Below are positions 53,621-64,000 of a stretch of DNA of 64,000 nucleotides, piece after piece. The position numbers and the translations under genes were made by a program. Location of the stretch: assembly GCA_013398275.1 (NCBI GenBank), contig VZSE01010770.1, positions 279,504-343,503 of the forward strand, read 5' to 3'. The notes beneath the pieces were generated by a model. The model made no database searches. It saw nothing but the letters and a program-made list of their open reading frames with translations, and was not told where the DNA came from. The stretch is from Promerops cafer (taxonomy: Eukaryota; Chordata; Aves; Passeriformes; Nectariniidae). Positions within the stretch are counted from its first letter, which is position 1, and each line of letters opens with the position of its first letter.

Positions 53621-56600
53621 CGGGGGTAATTCCTACCTTGGCTGAAAATTGGGTTTCTAGAGCCTCTGAGGCAGCACTCGGTAACTTTCAGTTTACATGG
53701 ACGGTGTTTGTTGGCACACGTTAGTGTTTTACCTGTTGGGAAGATGCGTGAGAGAGGGCCAGCATCACCCTCCGATCAGAATGTGTTAGTGCTCCAGAGA
53801 CATGAGACATGATCCTCGTTTCTGCTCAACATCCAGATGTGCTTCATCAGGGCATGTTTGCCTCATAAACTCGGGTTTGCTTTCTCTTCAAGAAGAGACT
53901 GTTTTGCTCTGTTGTATATCATCTTTTATTTGTCCATTCCTCATCTTGGCATGTTGAACAGGATGAGCTTTGATGCTCTGTGATATGAGCATGAGACATT
54001 CTGCAGATGTGAGGATTTTAAAAAAGAAACAAAACGCCAAACTCCAGCAGACTTTGGAGGCAGGTTAGGTGTGCTAGTTCACAGTCCTGGTCTAAGCTGG
54101 CTCCAGTATGGTGAGAGGCATGTTTAGAGAGCATTTAAGAACATATTTTTAAATATGTTTTAAAAAATCCTTTTTTTTTTTTGGCTGCTGAACTTGGAGG
54201 CTTTCAATTTCTTTTGGCCTTGGTTATTTTTGGAGCTCATGTGTGATGTGAAATAGCCTGCTGAAGGAGAACCTCTCTGTAAATGGTGAGAAAATGAGGC
54301 TTACCATGTACTTCAGTGGGGTTTATTTTGAAAGTATTCAAGGTGAGGGAGCATACAGAAAGCTACATATTACTACTTTTAAAAATACAGGCTGGTTTTC
54401 TTACCAAGCTACAAGCTACTTTTGCCTTGACAAGCAGATTCATCTGGAAAATGGTGACAGGTGTACTTCAGATATGTTTCTGTTGCGTCACTTTGCTCTT
54501 AGCTGAAAAAGCAGCATCAGTTATTTTATCTTTGGCATCTTGGGAGAAACTGGCAGCTCCCTCAGTGTAATCTAGAGTTGTTGGGGATTTGTGTGCTGAC
54601 CTAGTTGATGTGGTACACAAAAATAATAAATCTATGAAGAACTGTGTAGGGCTGAACAAATTCAGGAGCAAAGGCCATTTTGGAAAACTTATTTGGTAAT
54701 GGATTGGACCAAATCTGCTTTAAAGCAGTTTCTTCTTTTAGTTCATTGTAAGCCTTGCAACAAGTTACAGAAAAGTTACCCAGAGCAGAAAAGTGCTTTC
54801 AGGATTCTTCTTGATGTCCAGGTGGGAAGGCAGTGAGATCTTCTGCAGGAAAACCATCCCTGGGGCTGGCAGGGGTCACTGTGATAAATCCCTGTGCCAT
54901 CACCAGGGCTGGGGCTGCCCTGGCGGGAGCCGTGGGCACACAGGGCTCACAGCCTCTGGCCCTGTCCTAACAAAATCAGTTAGTGCTCGTGTCACTGCAC
55001 AGAACACCCCGCAGAGTGTTTGGGAAAGCAACTTCTGAATCACAGTTGTATGGGAAATCTGTAGCTGTATCACTTTCTGCTCCCTTCCATCCTTTCCCCC
55101 ATCCAGGGTTTGAGAGTGCTTCACTTTGCAAGAGGAGAGAGGCATTTCCAAAACAATTTGTGTTGTTTTCTAAACAAAACCAAAAGTGAACGGAAACAAA
55201 ACCTAGATTTTGTAGTTACTAACAATGACTGTGATGCATATCTGCTGTCAAAAATTAAAAATCATCCTGCATTTGCATGTGGGCAGAGCTAACACCTAAA
55301 TGTGCCTGATGTGGTTAAGCTGTTCAAGGTTGATGCTTTGCCTAGGAAACAGCTTGTCAGAAATTGATCTATTTATATGTGTTTAATATCAGTTTTTCCT
55401 CTCCAAAATGTTTGTCATCTGTAACCAACACAAACGTTTATGTTTTTTACCAAGTATTTCAGTTCCTAAGTTGGTTGTTGACTACAAAGCACCCTCCTGA
55501 GCATCTGACCTAGTTTGAAGCATCAAACATCCACCCAAGTGCTGTGCACAGAAAGGCAATAGGCTTTTGGAGGCTGCTGTTGGAGGTGCTGGGAGAAACT
55601 TCCAGGAGAATTTTTTTCCAAAAAGAAGAATTTGGTATCAGAAATATTCCTATACATGCACAGGCAAAACTGTATTTCTTTTTACTGCAAGCTGTCACCA
55701 GATTGGATTTCCTGCTAAATGCAGCAAGGGCAGAGGCAGCTGTTGCAGCTGCACCACACCATCGGGTGTCTAGGGCAGGAGTGTTTGGGAAAATTGCAAT
55801 CCTAACAAATGTGCCAAATGTTTATGTTCTGGGCTAAAGCTATTGCATGATACAAGTGTGTGACTAGTCCCAGTTTTGATGTGATGTGCACCAAAGATAT
55901 AAATTATTGGAATGAAAACATTGTCAGCTATTCCACATCCACTGTTGGTAATTTAATGGTCCTGCTTCTAAGTACAAGGGAGAAATTATATGTAAATAGG
56001 TTTGAAATGTGCTAGAAACTTTTAGGGAAAAAACCCCAAACCACTTTGTTACATCTCTGAGAATGGAGGATTCTTAGAGTTCTTTTTCCCTTTGAAGAGC
56101 TGTGCCCTGTCCTTGAGCTTCCATGAGAGTGCAGATAGAGCAGAGTGAGCAAAACTAGAGGTGAGAAGAAATCAAAGATCAGCAAATTAAGCAAAACCCA
56201 TTAGTTAGTACTAGAATAAGGAGAGGACTCTCCTGACTCTCAGGTTTATTTTCAGCCTTGGTGTTGAGAAAGCATTATATAACAAATGCTCAAAAAAGTG
56301 AGGAAAGCTCATTCTTGTTTCTGCTCACTGCTGGTGATCTGACAGAATATTACAGAGCTTCTGTAGGGTTTAAATGTCAGTCTGAATTCAAAAAGTGAAA
56401 TCACATTTCTTGCTTTTCATTAAATACATCTAAGGTTTTATAAGTATCAAATCTGCCAAGCCTATTTCTGTTTTCAAAAATATATCAATATAATTACTCA
56501 TGCTATTTAAAAACAAACAAAATAGCTTAAAAATCTCCAAAAAAACCCTAAAAATTTCAACTTCTTGCATTATTGGAATTCCTGTGACTGACTAAATGAG

Positions 56601-59469
56601 CCACTGATTGGGGAACAGAGGTGGAGTCAGTAAATTTGAACAGCCATTCCACTTGTCTCAGGACATTCTGTTTTATTCCATGCAAATACAGAGACCAAGA
56701 ATTTATTTGATTTTTCAGCAAGTCCATTTTCTCTGCGTTATGAGGGCAGCTAAAAAATATGGAAACAACTTAAGTAATCAACTCTGTTTATGACCATGAC
56801 CAAGCTCAGAAACCTTCTGACTCAGTTTATCCTTCCATAAAATTAGTTGACTACTTCACATGAAGGTGGAGATGTTTAATTAAAGTGTAATTGTTTTGCC
56901 TCTGAACTCATCCAGGTCCTGATTCAATGCACAGTGAAGTCAGTGAGGAGCTTTTAATTAATTTCCTTGAGCTTTAAATAAGTACACATGGACGTGCACC
57001 CTTAAAGGAAATGTGACCTAAATTTTTGCAGCAGAGTTGCTGTAAAGGAGGAATATAAATCCTGAAACAGCTTAAGGTAAACTACTGAAGGAAGGCATTT
57101 TGTAGAGCTGAGGAGAGGATAGTGCAGCTGCAGGGATCTCTGGTGCCTGTTGCCATGTTAATGTAATTTTAATGGAGTTTCCTAACTTTGAGTGTGTTGG
57201 ATCTCATGGGGAAAACTGGAAATTTCTTTGTGCTTTGGCAGCTTGCTCAGTTGGTCGGGGGAGGCAATATCAGACTTCAAGATAAACATAGTTAACTGAA
57301 TGTTTATGCAAAACCAATCAGCAATAACACTTAAAATATAATTAACTTCAAGAGTTGATGCCAAATTGAGAAAAATAGGACCATTCACGGCTTCGTAGCT
57401 GCCTTTTTTCAGGAATGTCTGTAGATGCCAAATAATACTTGTTGGTTTACGTGGAATTCGTGAAAGGTTTTGCTTAACTTCAGAGGTCAGAAACATCAGG
57501 TTTGGCTAAACAAAACTTTTATTGCTGAAATCTTGGTCAGCAGCTACAATGAACTTGGTAAAATAAGCCTTTCACAATTCACATCCAACTGCAACCATTC
57601 TCTTACTGTTTCGCTGTCAAGATTCTTAGTTCAGTAGCTTTTACAAAATAGGTTTTAATCTTTATTTAAAGTACTGTGTGTGAAATAGCACATGTGAGGC
57701 AGTACAGTTTTGGCCCTTTGTTTTTCATGCATTCATTTCGTTGCTCTTGGTAGCTGCAGTTTTAGATGTAACTGCTGTCAGCTCCTTTTGCTGGGCAGCT
57801 AACCATAATAGAGGTGTATCTAATTGTGCTTATGGTTTGGCAGAAATCTGGCTGCACTTCCAGTCATTCTCTTTGCCCATTCTGCCTTAAATTGGTGGTG
57901 GCTGGGTGCAGTCCTGCTCTTGGGAGCTTGCTGAAGTGATCTGGGATCTTGCAGTGGTTTTAACTTGTGTGAGAATCAGCCACTCTCGAGCATTGTTGTG
58001 AATGGTCTCTGGGCTAACTCCTGTTGTTACTATTGTTATGTATTGGAGTTTGATTAATCTCAATTAATATTTTTACATCTGGTTGCCTTTAACATGTGTG
58101 TGTTCTGTCTTGCCTGTGATTCTTGCATTGTGCTCAGGAATGAATGAGTCCCAGAAGGGATGGGGACTCTCTAGGAGCCCTCAGGCCCTGCAGGTTCTCT
58201 CTCTGCAGCCCAGTGTCGGTGCCGTGCTGAAGGGACTCCTCAGCTCTCAGACCACTGACCTCTGCAGCTTTATGCCACAGTTCACAGCTCGTAGAATTAA
58301 GGTAACATTCAGAATCCTGCCTAGGCAGGAAGGAAATTGCATCCATTTTCCTGAGAAATAGGGAGTCTCTTGAAGGCAAGATTTCCTTCCTTGCGATCCC
58401 ACTTGGCCAAACACAAGGAAAGCAAAATGTCTGTGGTAAAATTGGTGTGTAATTAGGAATTTGTTTTAAACTAGTGAATGTTAAAATTCCTCTCTTAAAA
58501 CTGACAAGGACTTTTTTCCTTCCCCCCTCCTCTCTCCATCAGATATCTTAGCAGCACAGTCTTGTTTGGTGACCTAAGAAGGGAACAAAAATCCTTTTCT
58601 TGTGCTTTTTGCTTCTAGTAAGTCCTTCAGAGAAGAGAGAAGCTGGCATACTTGGCATACTCTGCTAAGACCAATCTATGGAACACTGTCCAGGAAAAGT
58701 GTCATGGATTATTATTTTATGCAGGTCTTAGCAGCAAAAGTCTCTTGCCCATATTATCCAGTAACATTGCTGCTGCTCACAGATCACTGAGGAGGCAGAG
58801 TTTGTGTTCTGGTTAGGACCAAAGAGATGATGGAGGCGTGTAGCCACATTAGACAAAGAGCCATTCATTCTTAGTTCAACTCACAGCAAGAGCTATTAAT
58901 AATAGATCTCTTTAAATGGTTTTGAAAATTAAACCTTGATTCAGAACTGAAACCTCTTCTTTGCTTTTTTTGGTTATTCGGAGTGTCCATGGGGAAAGCA
59001 GCACAGAAGTTTTGGGGTTTTTTTCCTAAAGAGGCAAGATAACTAGGAGACATAAGGGCTGTGTTTGTCACGTTTTACAGCAAATTTTATTGATGTGTGA
59101 GGCCAGAACACTATTTCATGTTGTTGTCCAATGGTTACACAATTTTGGTAGTAAAGAACTATTAATCTGAGAGTTCCTGGTCCTAACAATGTACTTTGAT
59201 ATACTGTTGCAAAATACTAAAATGCTAAGTAGTCACCAACCTAATAACAGCTCACATTTTAATTGCTTTTAAAAAATCTAGTTAGCCATAATATTTCTAC
59301 TATAAAAGATTTATAGGCATTTGCAGTGTGAAATGTCTGTGACCTGGCAATAATGAGGTTCAGATGTCAGTAAAAATTCCAGGGCAGCACAGGTCACATT
59401 TACCTTGAGAGCTCTTACTAATACCTGGCTGTCTGTAGATCCTGTGTCAGTGAGTACCAGAGAAATGCC

Positions 59470-59514
59470 TATAAATATATATATATAAAATATGTGGATG
59501 TGTGTACACACACA
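59470..59514. repeat. AT/TG dinucleotide-rich tract
   Basis: ATATATATATATA followed by GTGTGTACACACACA, a short imperfect microsatellite. Confidence 0.7.
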
Positions 59515-59775
59515 GTGGAGAGAAAGCCTTTCTGTGCCACCACTTGTGCTCTCTGCCATTTCAGCTTAAATGCACCCAGCCCAGTGTGCTTGGGCTGGGA
59601 GAAATTGGTCACTCCAGCACTCCAGAAATGGCACTTCTGGCCTTTGGAGCCTTTTACTGTATGATTGTGAATTGAAATTCATTGTTATTGTTATTTAAAC
59701 TGCTTGCAGATACTTACTGGAATTTTTACTGCTCTCAATTAGGATTTTGCCTGTTCTGATTAAGGATTTGTGCTC

Positions 59776-59862
59776 TAGGATGGCCTTGCTGGAGCAGGGA
59801 GGCTGAACCAGATGACCCCACTCTGGTCCCTCCAACCTCAGCCATTTTGATTCTGTGATTTT
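59776..59862 (+). mobile_element. CR1-like LINE 3' end fragment
   Basis: Reads AGATGACCCCACTCTGGTCC, then CTCCAACCTCAGCCATTTTG and ATTCTGTGATT, which matches the typical bird CR1 tail (GATGATCTTTAAGGTCCCTTCCAACC...ATTCTATGATT). Diverged and short; no coding part. Confidence 0.7.
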
Positions 59863-62800
59863 AGACTGTTCTCTTTTCATTAATGAATAGTTAATAGTGT
59901 CACTTGCCTTTTTGTTTAAGTTGCTTATAACATCACATTTTTGCACTAGATGTAGTTTAATACAAAAAATCTGAATATGAATACACTATTAATGAAACTG
60001 GTTGGGAACATACCAAATATTGAAGTTCTTCAGCATTAGCAGTGCTGGTAATTCTGACTGTCCTCATGCATGTTTCTGTTTCCTGTTCCATTTTAAGTCA
60101 CTTGAGAATTGCTGAAGAGGCAGAAAAAGCATCCTGCACCTTGGGCACATACTCATACCTGCACCAATTTTGACATTGTACTGTGTGGTGGAGGCTTATT
60201 TTAGATTCATTATGAAGAGTGAACCAATATCTTGCTTCTGCAGTCAAGTAACTCCTTATCAGTGGTTATATTTCATGAGTGCAGGGTGTTCATGTCCCGT
60301 GTATTGTTATTTTTTACCCTGTTTCTGAAGTAAAATATTTACAGATAGATCCATACAAAGCTTTGCTGTACTGCTCTATTTTAATGATGGATGCTGAACA
60401 CACTTTTTACAGCAGTAATTCTTCAACGGGATACCTGGTAGTTAAATCCTTAGCTATCTGTCATTAGTGCCTAATTTCCTGCCTAGAAGATTTGTAGCTT
60501 TGTTTTAAATAGGAGAAGAGGTGCCTGAGCCTCTGTGAAAGATGCCCATGGTTGGGAGAGAGCAGCACTGTCCATCCAGCTGCTGGTGACCATTGTGAGT
60601 AAAGTATTGGAACGTTCTGCTGGAATTGTCTCTTGGACTGGGATGCAATTGGTGTTTAAACTGCTGTTTATAAAGTGGTGTCACTTTTTAAAGAATTTTT
60701 GACACATTCATCTTTGAAGTGTGAATACCTTTGTGAAATGAAAGGCTTTTTTTCAGGTTTTGTTGCTGTTACTACGTTTAATTTCAGAGGCTTCACGTTG
60801 ACTGATGTGAACTACCTAAAACCCTGTGCTGCCTGTTCTGACTGTATGAGATGTGAGAGGTGTCTTCTCCTTGAGGAAGGGGGGGGAAATCATCTGGTTT
60901 GTGTGTGCCTGAAGGTCAGGAGGCAAATTCTAATTTCATGAAAGTGGTGATTATGGTAGTAGGATTTTTAAAATTTATTTTTTAAGTCAGCTTGAGCATT
61001 GATGCAAGAACTGTTGTGGTGTGTTGGGAAGCTCTATGGAATGCACTTCATTGCTACTTTTGAAATCCATTTTGAAGCTCTGAAAGGTGATCCAGCACTG
61101 GGGAGAAAAACCCCTGCTTGTGTTCATAAATGTTTCATGAATAAATGGCAGTGTTTGGGGCTGTTTCCTGGCCTTCTTCAAGAAGGAGGACTGTAGTGTT
61201 TCGTTAAAAATTTAAATCTAACATTTAAGAGATGTGAACCTACCATGGGAGTTCCAGCAGTAAATTGACCTAAATCTGACACTGGGGTTCAGATTCTGAA
61301 GTCAGCTAAAAGGTAGCTCTGAACATAGAAATGAAGACAAAAAAAACCGTATTAAATATTTCAGTTCTTACTGTTCACCTATAAATAGGTAGCTGTTATG
61401 AATTCTTCATTGTATCCCTCTGGAGATGGGAATTAATCCAGTCTCCAGCTGCCTGTGACTGAAGGTCATGAGTCAGAATGAATTAGAGGAAAATTTGTAG
61501 CAGGGTTTTTGCAGACTCTGGTTCCTGAGTTCAGGTTTCAGGCTCCAGCTTGGAAGGTTTTTCGGGCTCTAGCTGTTCTCTGAAAAATGTCATTTGAAAA
61601 TTAACAAGGCTTAAATTAGGGGCAGCATCCCCTTGCACTCCTGAGCTTCCCAGGATGACCATGTTTAAGCACTGAAGTGCTCCGTGGTGGAACTGTGGAG
61701 GGGAATGGCTTAACCTTGGATAATGATACCAGAGAGTCAAAGGGACCCCGTCCTGCTGCTCTGAACTCCACTTGTGCAGAGCAAAGGGAACCTGCAGTGC
61801 TCGGGTTTATTCACCATAGCTCCTTATCTGAGCTTTATAATCCTATCCCATTAATTGAGGAGTTTAACTGCCTTGAACAGAACCAGTCAGATTCAACAAA
61901 AAAAATAAATTGTAGCTGAAGTAACTCCTGTTGGGTTTCTTTTGGCTATAACTGGAAATGCTACAAGATATTAAAGAGGTAGTCAGCTGTGACTTAGGTT
62001 TTAAAGAACTTTTTTTAAAGGAACAAAAGCTCATGTTGCTTTCTCATTGCATTAAATAAGCATGGCTTTAAAACTGAATGGAATGCTTAAGTAACTCCCT
62101 TTATGCAAAAATTTATAATTTTTTTTTTTTAGTGTGTCTCTTTTTCTGTTGAGATGTGAAATTTTTGTTTATTTAAAAAGATGACAGGAGGGGAGTCAGA
62201 AGATTTTGGGAGTTCTTAATTATGAACTGATGTGTGGCATTGTCCAGCAGAAAGTCCCTTCCAGATTTTGAATTCATACCAGTGTAGTTGGAAGTGAAGG
62301 AAATACAGTTACAAATCTGTAATTTTCAGTTGCTGTGTGTTGGAATCTTCTTCTGAAGGCGTTCAGTCAAAACAGTTCTTGCTGGTGAGGCTTGAGGTTC
62401 CTGAGGAGCTGTTTCCATCTGTTGGTAAAACAGACAAGTTAAATACTGAGATTGAGTACAGATTTCTCCTGTCTACTTTTTTTTGAAGTGAAACCCCAGT
62501 AGGTGATGTTCTAAACCTGGTTAGGAAAGAAGAATAAAGGGAAGGCTAACTGCAGTTACAGTATTTTTTCATCATGTATTGTTGTGTCTGGGGTCAGTAA
62601 TTGAAGAGAAAGCCACTGTGGTCTTTTAATTCATTCTTGGGAAGAAATATATTTTATTATCATTAGAGACTTTTCAGAACAGGTAGCAATGAGGAGAGGT
62701 GAGGAAGCATCCCTTAATGCCAGTGGGAAAATGGGAAGTACTTAGCTATTACTGAGTAATATCCTTGCAAAGTAGCCCAGGTGTTTTTAGGTGTACAGGT

Positions 62801-64000
62801 ACCTCCACCTTCTCATTCCAAACCCATGTCTGGTTTCCTGTGATCTCTGACTTCCTGCCTTGCCAGCACCTGCAGCTTCAATCCACAGTGCTTAGTGGAA
62901 GGTGCTGCTCGTGCTGGGTTTGCCAGGGCCGGGGTTGCACAGCCTTGCCCCAGCCCAGAGAGGGGTGGAAGGACACAGATGGGGATGGCAGGCGTTCCTG
63001 GCTCTGCCCAGTCCACGTGTTGGGCCTTGCTGAGCTGAAGGAATTCCTGGGATCCTCACCCAGCCCACTGCAGGCAGCGTGGGGAGGGAAGTGCTGGAGT
63101 GCAGCACAGCTTTCTGCACTGCTGGGGAGTGTTTTCAAACTCAGACCATTGCTTTGGCAAAGCTGGGCTGGCAGTGTTGGCTGTAATATATAGATCTTCG
63201 TTGTTTATTATTCTGGCATGTGAATCATCTTAAAAATAAATGAGAACTAAATTTCATTGCCTGTGCCTGGCAAACAAGGGAGAATTAGGTGACCCAATTA
63301 TGTCCATTTGCAGTGTGTTGGATGCAGCAGGACAAGCTTGAAGCATTTAGTCTTTTAACAGAGTTCAGTGAAGAATGCAGTCATTTCTGACTAACACTGC
63401 AGCTTTTGAAATGCCCAGGTCAGTCTTCTTTGTGAGAAAGGAATGGAGAGCTGGCACTGGGGAGTAGATCCACCTTTAGCTGCCAGAGGTAAGCACGGGC
63501 AGCCCAAACTTTCCTGTTGGCTCTGCACATCTGCCTCACCCCTACCTGGAGAGACCAGTTCCAGATCTGATAGACAGGGCATGGCTTCACCAGCCTTTGG
63601 CCTCTCTTCCTGCAGTGCCAGCCATCCAGGACACGATGCCCAGAAATTCAGCTGAGATCCCTTTACTTCTTTGCTGAGGCCAGGATGTATCAGTTGGGAT
63701 TTATGCTGAAAGCTTCCTAAAGAATGCAAAGCCTGAATGCAATTCATTCTCGAGTGATTGGGAATGTCATTGGTATGGCCAGGGTGGAAATCTTGCAGCT
63801 GAAGAACGGCTTGATTTTAAAAAACTTTAAACATTAAAGGGTTCTTATGTTTAACAGCTCCAGACAAACGTGCAGTTTTTTGAATTTTACCTAGACCGTG
63901 TTGTAAAGCAGGGAGTGAGGGTGGTTTGAATTAAGGATCTTTCTGGGGTTCAGCTGTGTATGTTCTGTAATTCTTTGCTCATTTGTTTTCACAGGGCAGT

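Larger units (their letters stand above)
53621..64000. other. Presumed CTNNBIP1 intron 1, no coding exon recognised
   Basis: Over 10 kb without any segment I can match to ICAT (I looked for its MNREG start and QQKVRVLL core) or to another protein. It contains a CR1-like fragment and a small dinucleotide tract, listed separately. Confidence 0.5.

Noticed and set aside
52801..53629. Open frames up to 228 codons in the 53-kb CpG island
   Set aside because: Several overlapping frames on both strands, all Arg/Pro/Ala-rich and bridging N; typical shadows of a GC-rich promoter.
62765..63193. 142-codon open frame near the window end
   Set aside because: Trp/Cys/Gly-rich translation without domain similarity and overlapped by open frames on the other strand; probably chance in a GC-richer patch.

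Overview
The window reads as nuclear DNA of a vertebrate, most likely a bird. Four spliced vertebrate genes are recognisable, introns are short (UBE4B fits in about 31 kb), a fragment resembling the 3' end of a CR1 LINE lies near 59.8 kb, and the assembly drops out (N gaps) at GC-rich first exons. A non-avian sauropsid cannot be excluded. The gene order UBE4B - RBP7 - NMNAT1 - LZIC matches the order I recall for human 1p36.22, seen here in reverse orientation.

Layout. 1-31,345 (minus): UBE4B, the U-box ubiquitin chain-elongation ligase. It has 28 coding exons running from the start codon at 31,345 to a last coding exon cut by the window edge; 1,295 codons are present and about a dozen are missing. 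34,175-35,653 (minus): RBP7, complete in four exons, with a TATA box. 38,669-40,532 (minus): NMNAT1, nuclear NAD synthase, four coding exons. 42,883-48,249 (plus): LZIC, six coding exons, head to head with NMNAT1. 52.9-53.6 kb: a CpG-rich segment with a strong plus-strand splice donor, the position expected for the first exon of CTNNBIP1 (ICAT). The remaining 10 kb holds no coding exon I can recognise and is probably CTNNBIP1 intron 1.

Functionally these are mostly housekeeping genes: ubiquitin chain extension (UBE4B), nuclear NAD synthesis (NMNAT1), a beta-catenin-inhibitor-like protein (LZIC) and a tissue-restricted retinol carrier (RBP7). I see no operon-like cooperation. Every exon below was placed by matching splice sites and checking that reading phase closes across each junction.

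The less ordinary content is: a 30-bp minisatellite of about 22 units abutting the UBE4B exon 2 acceptor, each unit itself resembling a complete 3' splice site; a GC-AG intron just before the U-box exon; two frame-neutral cassette exons in UBE4B; a 366-bp duplication joined by a single N that looks like an assembly error; and neighbouring ICAT-domain paralogues. I found no tRNA, rRNA, CRISPR array or unfamiliar multi-gene system.
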